Assembly: GCA_027442615.1 (NCBI GenBank) | Contig: DAIBBI010000037.1 | Coordinates: 13,470-77,469 of the forward strand | From: JAJZRV01 sp027442615 | GTDB taxonomy: Bacteria > Pseudomonadota > Gammaproteobacteria > Burkholderiales > Ferrovaceae | DNA length: 64,000 bases | Direction of reading: 5' to 3' | Position numbers and translations under genes: made by a program | Shown: positions 24,368-33,638 of the stretch, piece after piece | How the letters are laid out: every line of letters starts with the position of its first letter | How positions within the stretch are numbered: position 1 is the first letter of the stretch | Notes under the pieces: model-generated | Told to the model about the DNA's origin: nothing | The model's input: only the letters and a program-made list of their open reading frames with translations | Databases searched by the model: none

Positions 24368-24368
24368 T
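24363..24368 (+). promoter_or_regulatory. Possible -10 element for prfB
   Basis: TATAAT overlaps the recJ stop codon, 33 nt upstream of the prfB ATG. No good -35 lies at 16-18 nt (best CTGGAA at 24341), so this is only a candidate. Confidence 0.35.
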
Positions 24369-24400
24369 GGTCGGCTTTCTCAATTGCGATCATTGCCCCC

Positions 24401-25505
24401 ATGGAAGCCGAACAACTCAACGCCATCGAAAACCTGCTCCAGGATCTGGATGTTCGCATCCAGGCACTGCGGAGGTATCTTTGACTTCGATGCCAAGGTC
24501 ACCCGTCTAGAAGAAGTCGTCAAGCTGGCAGAAGACCCTGCCATTTGGCAGGACAGCAAGAGAAGCCAGGAACTCGGACGCGAACGCAAGTCCCTCGAGG
24601 AAACCATCGAGGAGATGGGCGCCGCCACACGCGGCCTGAAGGATGCGCAGGAGCTGTTTGAACTGGCGCTTGCCGAACAGGACGACGATTCGCTGGAGGC
24701 CGTGGGGGAAGACCTCAAGGGCACTGAAAAGCGCGTGGCGGCCATGGAATTTCGCCGCATGTTTTCCAATCCCATGGACCCCGCCAACTGTTTTATCGAC
24801 ATCCAGTCGGGTTCGGGCGGTACCGAGGCCCAGGACTGGGCTTCCATGCTGCTGCGCATGTACGTGCGCTATTGCGAACGCAAATCCTTCGGGGTGGAAA
24901 TCCTGGAAGAGTCTCCCGGCGAAGTGGCTGGCATCAAGAGCGCCTCCCTCAAAGTCACAGGTTCCTATGCGTACGGTTACCTGCGCACCGAGACCGGCGT
25001 GCATCGACTGGTGCGCAAATCGCCCTTCGATTCGGGCAACCGTCGCCACACGTCCTTTGCTTCCGTGTTCATCTATCCCGAAGTGGACGAATCCATCGAA
25101 GTGGAAATCAATCCGGCTGACCTGCGCATCGACACGTTCCGCGCTTCCGGTGCGGGTGGCCAGCACATCAACAAGACCGATTCGGCGGTACGCCTGACCC
25201 ATGCGCCTTCGGGGATCGTGGTGCAATGCCAGAGCGACCGCTCGCAGCACCGCAACCGGGCCGAAGCCATGGCCATGCTGAAGTCGCGCCTGTACGAGGC
25301 TGAGCTGCGCAAGCGCAATGCCGAGAAGCAGGCCATGGAAGACAGCAAGAGCGACATCGGCTGGGGCCACCAGATCCGCTCTTACGTGCTGGACCAGTCC
25401 CGCATCAAGGACCTGCGTACCAACGTGGAAATCGGCAACACCCAGGCGGTGCTGGATGGCGACCTTGACACCTTCATTGAAGCCAGCCTGAAACAAGGCG
25501 TATAA
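24401..25505 (+). CDS. prfB: Peptide chain release factor 2 (programmed +1 frameshift)
   Basis: Recognises UAA and UGA stop codons. The gene is join(24401..24481,24483..25505): a 27-codon first frame ends at an in-frame TGA (24482-24484), and a +1 shift continues into the main frame to give 367 residues. The second frame resumes as DFDAKVTRLEE, as in other RF2s. Downstream motifs are GSGGTEAQDWASML and the peptidyl-hydrolase GGQ motif SGAGGQHINK. Without the shift only a short peptide is made, so the level of RF2 controls its own synthesis, as in E. coli. lysS follows in the same direction. Confidence 0.96.
24471..24485 (+). other. RF2 +1 frameshift site
   Basis: GGAGGTATCTTTGAC combines a Shine-Dalgarno-like GGAGG (24471-24475) with the slippery CTT-TGA-C at the prfB frameshift. 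This is the canonical autoregulatory site: slow termination at TGA by scarce RF2 lets the ribosome slip +1 on CTT and read GAC. Confidence 0.95.
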
Positions 25506-25532
25506 CCCACAGCGAGCAAGCAGAGGTTGAAC

Positions 25533-27014
25533 ATGTCCGACGACAGCAATCAAATCATCGAAGAACGCCGCGCCAAATTGCAGGCCATTCGCGCGGCGGG
25601 CGTGGCGTTTCCCAATGACTTTGAACGCAGTCACGAAGCGGGCCCCCTGCATGCCGGATTTGATGAAGCAAGCGAGGCCGAACTGGAAGCCGAGCCGGTA
25701 ACCGTGTCGGTGGCCGGGCGCATGATGTTGAAACGCGTGATGGGCAAGGCGAGCTTTGCCACCGTGCAGGACGGCACCGGGCGCATCCAGTTGTACGTGC
25801 AGCGCGAAGCCATCGGCGAGGAAACCTACGGCGCCTTCAAGCATTGGGACCTGGGCGACATCCTGGGGGCCAGCGGGCTGCTGTTCAAAACCAAAACCGG
25901 CGAGCTTTCCATCAAGGTGACTTCGCTGCGCCTGCTGGCCAAGGCCCTGCGCCCCCTGCCGGAAAAGTTTCACGGTCTTGCCGACCAGGAGCAGAAATAT
26001 CGCCAGCGTTACCTCGACCTCATCACCAGCGAGGAATCGCGCAAGGTGTTCGTGGCGCGCAGCCGCATCGTGCAGAAGGTGCGCGAGTTTCTGGTGGCGC
26101 GCGGCTACCTGGAGGTAGAAACACCCATGATGCATCCCATCCCGGGCGGGGCTGCGGCGAAGCCCTTCGTGACGCACCACAACGCCCTGGACATGGAACT
26201 TTTCCTGCGCATCGCCCCCGAGCTCTACCTCAAGCGCCTGGTGGTGGGCGGCATGGAGCGGGTGTTCGAGATCAACCGCAATTTCCGCAACGAGGGCATT
26301 TCCACGCGGCACAACCCTGAATTCACCATGATCGAATTCTACGAGGCCTACCGCGATTACCGTTACCTGATGCAGCTGACCGAAGACATGTTCCGCTTCG
26401 TCGCGCAGTCGGTGTTGGGCACCACCTGCATTTCCTACGGCGGGGGCTCCATCGATTTTGCCCGGCCCTTCGCCCGCCTCACCATCACGGAGGCCATCCG
26501 CAAGTACCATCCGGAATACACCGAAGCGCAGTTGGCCGATCAAGCTTACCTGGTGCAGGAAATCACGCGCCTGGGCGGCAAGATCCGCCCCAACGAAGGG
26601 CTGGGCGGGTTGCAATTGCTGCTGTTTGAAGCAACCACCGAAACCCTGCTGTTCGAGCCCACCTTCATCATCGACTATCCCGCCGAGGTGTCGCCGCTGG
26701 CGCGTCGCAGTGATGCGCGGCCCGAAGTGACGGAGCGCTTTGAGCTCTTCATCACGGGGCGTGAAATTGCCAATGGCTTTTCCGAGTTGAACGATGCCGA
26801 GGACCAGGCGGATCGCTTTCGCGAACAGGTGCGCCAGAAGGAAGCGGGTGACCAGGAAGCCATGCATTACGATGCCGATTACATCCGCGCCCTGGAGCAT
26901 GGCCTGCCGCCCACGGCGGGAGAAGGCATTGGCATCGATCGCCTCGTGATGTTGCTGACCGACAGTCCCAGCATCCGCGACGTGATCCTGTTTCCGCAGT
27001 TGCGCCGCGAATAA
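25533..27014 (+). CDS. lysS: Lysyl-tRNA synthetase, class II
   Basis: Charges tRNA-Lys. About 493 residues: an N-terminal OB-fold anticodon-binding domain (residues ~60-150) and a class II catalytic core. Visible are motif 1 (ARGYLEVETPMMHPIPGGA), motif 2 (VFEINRNFRNEGISTRHNPE) and motif 3 (GLPPTAGEGIGIDRLVMLL). ATG 25533 follows AGAGG; a TTG at 25527 is the alternative. The prfB-lysS pairing is widespread in proteobacteria. Confidence 0.97.
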   Translation: MSDDSNQIIEERRAKLQAIRAAGVAFPNDFERSHEAGPLHAGFDEASEAELEAEPVTVSVAGRMMLKRVMGKASFATVQDGTGRIQLYVQREAIGEETYGAFKHWDLGDILGASGLLFKTKTGELSIKVTSLRLLAKALRPLPEKFHGLADQEQKYRQRYLDLITSEESRKVFVARSRIVQKVREFLVARGYLEVETPMMHPIPGGAAAKPFVTHHNALDMELFLRIAPELYLKRLVVGGMERVFEINRNFRNEGISTRHNPEFTMIEFYEAYRDYRYLMQLTEDMFRFVAQSVLGTTCISYGGGSIDFARPFARLTITEAIRKYHPEYTEAQLADQAYLVQEITRLGGKIRPNEGLGGLQLLLFEATTETLLFEPTFIIDYPAEVSPLARRSDARPEVTERFELFITGREIANGFSELNDAEDQADRFREQVRQKEAGDQEAMHYDADYIRALEHGLPPTAGEGIGIDRLVMLLTDSPSIRDVILFPQLRRE

Positions 27015-27036
27015 GAGCCCAGGGGAGCGCCGCTTC

Positions 27037-28281
27037 GTGTCCCGTTTTGAAGTTACCGTTGGCCTGCGCTATACCCGCGCCAAGCGGCGCAACCATTTCA
27101 TTTCCTTCATCTCGCTCATTTCCATGGCGGGCATCGGGCTGGGCGTTGCAGCGCTCATCATCGTCCTGTCCGTGATGAACGGATTCCAGAAGGAAATGCG
27201 CGAGCGGATTCTGGGGGTCGCCTCCCATGTGCAGGTCTTCGGGGTGGAGCAGTCGCTTGCCAACTGGCCCGCCGTGGTGGCGGAAACCTCCAGAAATCCG
27301 GAAGTCACCGGTGCCGCACCCTACGTGATGGGGCAGGGCATGCTGTCCTTCGACGACCACGTGCAGGGCGCACTGATTCGCGGCATCCTGCCCGACGAAG
27401 AGCGGAAGGTGGCGGACATCGGTGCGCACATGAAGGCCGGGCACCTGGAGGACCTCAAGGCCGGCGAGTTTGGCATCGTGCTGGGCGCCGACCTGGCGCG
27501 CGCCCTCAATGCCTCCCTGGGCGATCGCGTGGTGGTGATCACGCCCCAGGGACAGGTCACCCCTGCGGGCATGTTGCCCCGCCTCAAGCAGTTCAAGGTG
27601 GTGGGCATTTTTCAGGTGGGCATGTACGAATACGACAGCGGGCTCGCCCTGATCCACATGAACGATGCCCAGGTGCTGTTCCGCCTGGGCGACCGGGTCA
27701 CCGGCGTGCGCCTCAAGATCAGGGACCTGATGGATGCCCCGGCGGTGGCCCACCAGCTGGGTTCGTCCTTGAGTTTTGAAGCCTGGGTCAGCGACTGGAC
27801 CCGCGAGCATGCCAACCTGTTTCGCGCCGTGGCCATCGAAAAAAACGTGATGTTCATCATCCTGCTCCTGATCGTGGCGGTGGCGGCCTTCAACATCGTC
27901 TCCACCCTCGTCATGGCGGTGACGGACAAGGAAGCCGACATTGCCATCCTGCGCACCCTGGGCGCCTCGCCTGGCAGCATCATGCAGATCTTCGTGATCC
28001 AGGGCGCGCTCATCGGCCTCATCGGGACTGCCACGGGCGTAGCACTGGGCGTGGTGACGGCCCTCAACATCCATGTGATCGTGCCCTTCATCGAAAAAAT
28101 GTTCGGCATCCACTTTCTGGCGCCGCAGGTGTACTTCATTTCCGAACTGCCTTCCCAGCTGCAATGGGGCGACGTGACCGCCATCGGGCTCACCTCGCTG
28201 GTGCTGACCTTGCTCGCCACGCTCTACCCCAGTTATCGCGCGTCGCGCATCCAACCTGCCGAGGCCTTGCGCTATGAGTGA
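27037..28281 (+). CDS. lolC: Lipoprotein-releasing ABC transporter permease LolC/LolE
   Basis: Inner-membrane subunit of the Lol system that extracts outer-membrane lipoproteins and hands them to LolA. 414 residues with an N-terminal transmembrane helix after RYTRAKRRNHFISFISLIS, a large periplasmic domain (residues ~50-265) and three C-terminal helices with the FtsX-like IAILRTLGASPGSI motif. The start is GTG 27037. Only one permease gene is present here, so LolC and LolE may be the same protein (homodimer), as in species with a single lolC-type gene; a second copy elsewhere cannot be excluded. It overlaps lolD by 8 nt. Confidence 0.93.
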   Translation: MSRFEVTVGLRYTRAKRRNHFISFISLISMAGIGLGVAALIIVLSVMNGFQKEMRERILGVASHVQVFGVEQSLANWPAVVAETSRNPEVTGAAPYVMGQGMLSFDDHVQGALIRGILPDEERKVADIGAHMKAGHLEDLKAGEFGIVLGADLARALNASLGDRVVVITPQGQVTPAGMLPRLKQFKVVGIFQVGMYEYDSGLALIHMNDAQVLFRLGDRVTGVRLKIRDLMDAPAVAHQLGSSLSFEAWVSDWTREHANLFRAVAIEKNVMFIILLLIVAVAAFNIVSTLVMAVTDKEADIAILRTLGASPGSIMQIFVIQGALIGLIGTATGVALGVVTALNIHVIVPFIEKMFGIHFLAPQVYFISELPSQLQWGDVTAIGLTSLVLTLLATLYPSYRASRIQPAEALRYE

Positions 28282-28957
28282 CGCGTTCATTCTGCAGTGC
28301 CAGGGGCTGGCCAAATCCTTCCAGCAGGGCGATCGCAGCGTGCCGGTCCTGTTGGCCGTGGACCTTGCCGTGCGCCCGGGCGAGCATGTGGCCATCGTGG
28401 GGGCTTCGGGCAGCGGCAAGAGCACGCTGTTGCACCTCCTGGGGGGGCTTGATCGCCCCAGCGCCGGACAGGTGCTGCTGCAGGGCGAGGACCTGGCGCG
28501 CCTGCCCGAGCAGCGGGTGGGCCAGTTGCGCAACCGCAAGCTGGGGTTTGTGTATCAGTTCCACCACCTCCTGCAGGAATTTTCCGCGCTGGAGAACGTG
28601 GCCATGCCGCTTTGGATTGGCCGCCAGAGTGCCGCCGCCGCCGAAGCGCCGGCCCGGGCGTTGCTGGAAGCGGTGGGTTTGGGCCATCGTCTGCACCACC
28701 GACCCGCCGAACTCTCCGGCGGCGAGCGCCAGCGCGCTGCCGTGGCCCGGGCCCTGGTGGCCCGTCCGGCCCTGCTGCTGGCGGATGAACCCACCGGCAA
28801 CCTGGATCGCCATACGGCCATCCAGGTTTTCGAATTGATGGTGCGTCTCAATCGCGAGGCCGGCGCGGGCCTCGTGATGGTGACCCACGACCTCGACCTC
28901 GCCGCGCGTGCGGATACCCGCTATCGCCTGGTGGACGGGGTGTTGCAAACTTACTGA
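28274..28957 (+). CDS. lolD: Lipoprotein-releasing ABC transporter ATP-binding protein
   Basis: ATPase partner of the preceding permease; 227 residues. Walker A is GASGSGKST, the ABC signature is LSGGERQRAAVARALV, and Walker B is LLLADEPTGNLD, with the late VTHDLDLA switch histidine. GFVYQFHHLLQEFSALENV is the LolD-type Q-loop region. The ATG lies within the last codons of lolC, so the two are translationally coupled. The window's BamD is one client of this pathway. Confidence 0.96.
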   Translation: MSDAFILQCQGLAKSFQQGDRSVPVLLAVDLAVRPGEHVAIVGASGSGKSTLLHLLGGLDRPSAGQVLLQGEDLARLPEQRVGQLRNRKLGFVYQFHHLLQEFSALENVAMPLWIGRQSAAAAEAPARALLEAVGLGHRLHHRPAELSGGERQRAAVARALVARPALLLADEPTGNLDRHTAIQVFELMVRLNREAGAGLVMVTHDLDLAARADTRYRLVDGVLQTY

Positions 28958-29019
28958 AGCCACGCTGTTTTTCTGCACGCGGTTGAGCCCCTCGCTGGGG
29001 CATCCTGCAGCGCGTGCGC

Positions 29020-31407
29020 ATGTTCCTTTCCGGCTTTGTGGCCGGTGTCCTGCTCCTCCAGTGCAGCCCCATGCTCCTTCCCTGGGGCCCGCTCCTGGCC
29101 TCGACCCTGGCGCTTCAGGGGGGGCTGTGGTGGGCGCTGAAACGACGCCCCTGGCCTGTCGCGCAGCACCTTGCCCTGGTGCTGCTCGGTGCCCTCCTTC
29201 TGGGGTATGCGTATGCCAGTCTGCGCGCCCAGTGGCGCCTGTCCGACACGCTGCCCCGCGCCTGGGAAGGGCGGGATGTCATCCTGGAAGGGCGCATCGC
29301 CGAGTTGCCGGAGGCCGTGCCCAACGGCGTGCGCTTCACCTTCACAGTCACGGGGCACCAGCCCGCAGACGCCATGGTGCCACGGCGCCTGTCGCTCGCC
29401 TGGTTTTTGGGGACAGATTTGGGGACAGACCCCGTATTGGGGTCTGTCCCCAAATCCACCACCCCCAAATCCGCCTCCATCCCCAGCCTGCATCCCGGTG
29501 AGCGCTGGCAACTGCGGGTGCGTCTGAAGCGTCCCCACGGCATGATCAATCCTGGTGGTTTCGACATGGAGGCCTGGTCACTGACGCAGGGCATCCGGGC
29601 CAGTGGCGCGGTGCGGACGGACGAGGGCAACCGGCGCCTGCCCGCGGCACCTGCCCCGTGGTGGCAAGTGCCTGGCCTCTTCATCGAATCGGTGCGCGAC
29701 GAGGTGCGCAGCCGCATGCAATCCGTGCTGGGGGAGCGACGCTGGCGTGGCGTGATGGTGGCCCTGGTGGTGGGAGACCAGTCGCTGATTTCCCAAGACG
29801 ATTGGCAACTGTTCTGGAAAACCGGAGTGGGGCACCTCATCAGCATCTCCGGATTGCACATCACCCTGCTGGCGGGCCTCGTGGCGAAACTGGCGGGATG
29901 GCTCTGGCCCTCGGTGCGGGTGCGCTGGCTGGCAGGGCTCCTGGGAGCGTTTGCATACGCCCTGCTGGCCGGGTTTTCGGTGCCCACGCAACGCACGCTC
30001 TACATGATCGGCGTGGTCACCCTGTCGCGCTTTCGCGATGTGCCGCTTGCTGCTTCGCCGGTGTTGCTGCTGGCGCTCGCCACGGCCGTGGCGGTGGACC
30101 CCTGGGCGCCGCTTGCCGTGGGCTTCTGGTTGTCCTTCGGCGCGGTTGGGGCACTGATGTATGCCGGGGCGCACAGCGTGGGCCGGGTGGGGGCGCTCAA
30201 GGCGGCCATCCACACCCAGTGGTCGGCCACCTGGGCGCTGGTGCCGCTCCTGCTGCTGCTGTTTGGCCAGGTATCGCTGCTCTCCCCGCTCGCCAATGCC
30301 TTTGCCATTCCCGTCGTCAGTCTGGGCGTGGTGCCGCTTGCGCTGTTGGGGGCGATTCCGGGCCTGGGCTGGAGCCTTGTGGCAGCGCATCAACTGTTTG
30401 CCGCCTGTGCCTCTGCCCTGCAACAGATGGCCCAATGGCCCGTGACCGTGTGGAGCGCACCCACGCCGACACCGGTGGCGTTTCTGGGAGGCCTGGTGGG
30501 GCTGCTGTTTTTGCTGGCCCCGCGCGGGATGCCGGGGCGCCGGGTGGGGTCTGTCCCCTTGCTGGTGTTGCTGTTGATGCCTGCTCCACGGCCCGAATGG
30601 GGCGGGGTGTGGATGGATGTGCTGGATATGGGTCAGGGGCTTGCGGTGGTGGTGCGCACCCGCAACCATGCCCTGGTGTACGACACCGGCCCGCGCTACA
30701 GTGCGGACAACGATGGGGGCTCGCGCATCTTGCTTCCGGCCCTGCGCGCCCTGGGGGTGGACCGTCTGGATGGGCTTGTCGTCAGCCACCGCGATACCGA
30801 TCATAGCGGCGGCGCCCTGTCGTTGCGGCAGGGCATGGCCATTGGCTGGCTGCTGTCCTCGCTGGAACCCGCGCATCCCCTGGTGGCCCGGATTCCGCAA
30901 TCGATGCCCTGTTATGCCGGACAGGCCTGGGTCTGGGACGGGGTGCGCTTTGACATCCTGCACCCGTTGCTGGAACAGGTGTGGGACGAGCGGCGCAAGA
31001 CCAACGATCGGGGTTGCGTGCTGCGCGTAAGCGCCGAAGGACAGCGCCTGCTGTTGCCGGCAGACATCGAGGCCCTGAGCGAGACGGAATTGCTGGAACG
31101 CAGCCCGCAAGCCCTGGCGGCCGAGGTGCTGATTGCCCCGCACCATGGCAGCAAAACCTCTTCCACGCCGCAGTTTCTGGACGCGGTGTCACCGCAATGG
31201 GCGATTTTTACGGTGGGCTACCGCAACCACTTCGGCCACCCCAAACCCGAAGTGGTGGCGCGCTACCAGGAGCGCAATATCCGCCTGCTGCGTACGGACG
31301 AGGCGGGCGCCATTGCGCTGTCCGTGGAAAAAAACGCCCTCACGGTGACGGGTGCGCGCGCCCGCTTTCCCCATTACTGGGAGGATGCGCCCAACGCACA
31401 GCCGTAA
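29020..31407 (+). CDS. comEC: ComEC/Rec2 DNA-uptake channel protein
   Basis: Inner-membrane channel for single-stranded DNA in natural transformation; about 795 residues. An N-terminal membrane/OB region (residues 1-180), a multi-helix competence domain (GVGHLISISGLHITLLAG) and a C-terminal metallo-beta-lactamase-like domain (VVSHRDTDHSGG, APHHGS) follow in family order. The start is GTG 29014 or ATG 29020. Around residues 129-150 the protein has an in-frame segment (WFLGTDLGTDPVLGSVP and a Ser/Pro/Lys-rich tail) encoded by a complete dispersed palindrome plus an extra half. Homologues usually run straight from the LSLAWF-type strand to HPGERWQLRVRLKRPHG, so this looks like an insertion. A second half-site encodes VGSVP near residue 510. 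Confidence 0.93.
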   Translation: MFLSGFVAGVLLLQCSPMLLPWGPLLASTLALQGGLWWALKRRPWPVAQHLALVLLGALLLGYAYASLRAQWRLSDTLPRAWEGRDVILEGRIAELPEAVPNGVRFTFTVTGHQPADAMVPRRLSLAWFLGTDLGTDPVLGSVPKSTTPKSASIPSLHPGERWQLRVRLKRPHGMINPGGFDMEAWSLTQGIRASGAVRTDEGNRRLPAAPAPWWQVPGLFIESVRDEVRSRMQSVLGERRWRGVMVALVVGDQSLISQDDWQLFWKTGVGHLISISGLHITLLAGLVAKLAGWLWPSVRVRWLAGLLGAFAYALLAGFSVPTQRTLYMIGVVTLSRFRDVPLAASPVLLLALATAVAVDPWAPLAVGFWLSFGAVGALMYAGAHSVGRVGALKAAIHTQWSATWALVPLLLLLFGQVSLLSPLANAFAIPVVSLGVVPLALLGAIPGLGWSLVAAHQLFAACASALQQMAQWPVTVWSAPTPTPVAFLGGLVGLLFLLAPRGMPGRRVGSVPLLVLLLMPAPRPEWGGVWMDVLDMGQGLAVVVRTRNHALVYDTGPRYSADNDGGSRILLPALRALGVDRLDGLVVSHRDTDHSGGALSLRQGMAIGWLLSSLEPAHPLVARIPQSMPCYAGQAWVWDGVRFDILHPLLEQVWDERRKTNDRGCVLRVSAEGQRLLLPADIEALSETELLERSPQALAAEVLIAPHHGSKTSSTPQFLDAVSPQWAIFTVGYRNHFGHPKPEVVARYQERNIRLLRTDEAGAIALSVEKNALTVTGARARFPHYWEDAPNAQP
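29405..29454. repeat. Dispersed REP-like palindrome, copy 2 with an extra direct half (inside comEC)
   Basis: The complete palindrome has 16-bp arms (TTTGGGGACAGACCCC at 29418-29433, complement 29439-29454) with a GTATT loop. A directly repeated partial arm (TTTTTGGGGACAGA) precedes it at 29405. The whole element is in frame and keeps comEC open. Confidence 0.88.
30546..30558. repeat. Half-site of the dispersed palindrome (in comEC)
   Basis: GGGGTCTGTCCCC is an exact 13-bp match to one arm of the full repeats. It lies between the membrane and hydrolase domains of comEC and has no opposing arm nearby. Confidence 0.6.
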
Positions 31408-31431
31408 ATCCAGCGCCTCCTGTCCTTCGGC

Positions 31432-31437
31432 TATACT
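31432..31437 (+). promoter_or_regulatory. Possible -10 element for relA
   Basis: TATACT lies 26 nt before ATG 31463 in the short comEC-relA gap. No convincing -35 accompanies it (about ATCCAG at 17 nt), so it may be weak or activator dependent. Confidence 0.3.
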
Positions 31438-31462
31438 GACCACATCAGTGCAAGGATCATTC

Positions 31463-33634
31463 ATGGTTTCACGCTCACACGCTTTGGAGGCCCCCGACGC
31501 AGACCATGGGCTGGCCGGGCTGGGTCTCAACGAACGCTATCTGCAGCCCGACGCCGTCCTGATCGAGCGCGCCTTTTTCCAGGTCACCGAACAGGAACGC
31601 ACCCAGGATGGGGACGCCGAGTCCCTGCAATGCGCCCTCACCACGGCGCGCCTGTTGAGCGATCTGGAGGCGCATCCGGCCTGCATCGTGGTGGCGCTCC
31701 TGCGCGCCCTGCCCTGGGAACAACTGGAACGCCTGGACCTTGCCCACACTTTTGACCCGGACGTGGCGGCCCTGGCGGCGGACCTGCATCGCATCGACAC
31801 CACCCTTGCCGGCATTTTTCGTTCGCGTGACCGTCTGGCCAATGATGCCCAGCGCCTGGAGGGGGTGCGCAAGCTCCTGCTGGCCATGGCCCAGGACATC
31901 CGGGTGGTGATCGTGGCGCTGGCCGAACGGGTATGGCTGATGCGCACCCTCCAGCAACGCGATCCCGCCGAGCAGCTGGCCGTGGCCCATCAGACCATGG
32001 ACCTCTATGCACCGCTCGCCAACCGGTTGGGCGTATGGCAGCTCAAATGGGAACTCGAGGACCTGTCGTTTCGCATCATCGAACCCGACACCTACAAGGC
32101 CATCGCGAAGCGTCTGGATGAGCGCCTGGTGGACCGCGAGCGCTACATCGCAACGCTGATCCAGACCCTCGAGCAGCAGCTTGCGGGGGCAGGCATCGCC
32201 GGTACCGTGCAAGGCCGCCCAAAGCACATCTACAGCATCGTCAAGAAGATGCGCAGCAAGAGCCTGGGTTTCGAGGGGCTCTATGACGTGCGGGCCGTGC
32301 GCGTGATCGTGGCAGAGATCCGCGATTGCTATGCCGTGCTCGGCATCGTCCATCACCTCTGGACCCCCATCTCGGGAGAGTTTGACGACTACATCGCACG
32401 CCCCAAGGGCAACCATTACCGATCCCTCCATACGGCGGTCAGCGGGCCGGAGGGCAAGGCGGTGGAGATCCAGATCCGCACCCAGGAAATGCACCGCGAT
32501 TCGGAACTCGGCATCGCCTCGCACTGGCGCTACAAGGAGGGGGGGTCCCGCGCCGACCGACGCTTTGACGAGCGGGTGGCCTGGCTGCGCCAGATGCTGG
32601 AATGGCAGAAGGAAGTGTCCCATGTCACCACACCCGGCACGGCCCCTGCGCCCGTGGACGAGGCCATCTACGTGTTCACGCCGCAGGGGCGGGTAATCGA
32701 CCTGCCGCGCGGGGCCACGCCGGTGGATTTTGCCTACCACGTGCATAGCGACCTCGGCCACCGTTGTCGCGGTGCCAAGGTGGACGGCGCCATCGTCCCG
32801 CTCAATCAGCCGCTGCAAAATTCGCAGCGGGTGGAAATCATCACCGTGCGCCAGGGTGGCCCCAGTCGCGACTGGCTCAATCCCGAGTACGGCTATCTCA
32901 AAAGCACGCGTGCCCAGGCCAAGGTGCGGCAATGGTTCAAGCAGCAGCACCTGGAAGAGGACGTCGCCCAGGGGAGGGTCATCCTGGAAAAAACCCTGGC
33001 GCGCCTCGGCAAGGGCCACCCCAACGTGGAGCGCCTGGCCGCCCAGTCGGGTTATCCCAGGGTGGAAGACTTCTGGGTGGGCCTTGCGCGCGGCGACATA
33101 TCCCAGCGCCAGATTGAATTGCTGCTCGAGCCCCCGGTGCCGCCCACCGAAGGGGAGGTCACGCCCACCCTGCGCCGCGCCGCAGAAACCGGAAGCGAAG
33201 GGGTGCTGGTGCTGGGAGTGACCAACATTGCCACGTTCATGGCCAAATGCTGCAAGCCGGTGCCGCCGGAGCCCATCGTCGGGTTCGTCACGCGCGGTCG
33301 CGGGGTCAGCATCCACCGCGCCAATTGTCGCAGCCTCGCGGCGCTCACCACCAACCAGTGGCAGCGCATGATTCCGGCATCCTGGGGCAAGACGGCCCAT
33401 GGCGTGTTCAGCGTGGATATTGCCGTGGACGCGGTGGACCGCCAGGGGTTGCTGCGCGACATTTCTGAAACCTTCACCCGCGAGCGCATCAACGTCACGG
33501 CCGTCAACACCCAGTCCCGCGGCGACCGCGCGCGCATGCGCTTTACCGTGCAGATCGATTCGCTCGACCAGATGGCGCGCGCCCTGAAGGCGCTGCAGTC
33601 GGTGGCGGGGGTCGAGGCCGCCTACCGCCAGTAG
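31463..33634 (+). CDS. relA: GTP pyrophosphokinase RelA (synthetase-only type)
   Basis: Makes (p)ppGpp during amino-acid starvation on stalled ribosomes. About 723 residues: an N-terminal degenerate hydrolase-like domain without the His-Asp pair of SpoT-type enzymes, the synthetase domain (GRPKHIYSIVKKMRSKSL; FDDYIARPKGNHYRSLHTAV), then TGS, zinc-finger and ACT domains. EFDD precedes the synthetase active site, the acidic variant of RelA-type proteins rather than the RxKD of bifunctional enzymes. A SpoT hydrolase must therefore exist elsewhere. ATG 31463 after AAGGATC is preferred over longer frames reaching into comEC. It converges with the carboxylesterase gene. Confidence 0.94.
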   Translation: MVSRSHALEAPDADHGLAGLGLNERYLQPDAVLIERAFFQVTEQERTQDGDAESLQCALTTARLLSDLEAHPACIVVALLRALPWEQLERLDLAHTFDPDVAALAADLHRIDTTLAGIFRSRDRLANDAQRLEGVRKLLLAMAQDIRVVIVALAERVWLMRTLQQRDPAEQLAVAHQTMDLYAPLANRLGVWQLKWELEDLSFRIIEPDTYKAIAKRLDERLVDRERYIATLIQTLEQQLAGAGIAGTVQGRPKHIYSIVKKMRSKSLGFEGLYDVRAVRVIVAEIRDCYAVLGIVHHLWTPISGEFDDYIARPKGNHYRSLHTAVSGPEGKAVEIQIRTQEMHRDSELGIASHWRYKEGGSRADRRFDERVAWLRQMLEWQKEVSHVTTPGTAPAPVDEAIYVFTPQGRVIDLPRGATPVDFAYHVHSDLGHRCRGAKVDGAIVPLNQPLQNSQRVEIITVRQGGPSRDWLNPEYGYLKSTRAQAKVRQWFKQQHLEEDVAQGRVILEKTLARLGKGHPNVERLAAQSGYPRVEDFWVGLARGDISQRQIELLLEPPVPPTEGEVTPTLRRAAETGSEGVLVLGVTNIATFMAKCCKPVPPEPIVGFVTRGRGVSIHRANCRSLAALTTNQWQRMIPASWGKTAHGVFSVDIAVDAVDRQGLLRDISETFTRERINVTAVNTQSRGDRARMRFTVQIDSLDQMARALKALQSVAGVEAAYRQ

Positions 33635-33638
33635 CGAT

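Noticed and set aside
24507..26900. 797-codon minus-strand open frame
   Set aside because: It lies antisense to prfB and lysS, both certain, and its translation is low-complexity His/Gln-rich noise.
26752..28539. 595-codon minus-strand open frame
   Set aside because: It mirrors lysS, lolC and lolD; the sense frames have complete motifs.
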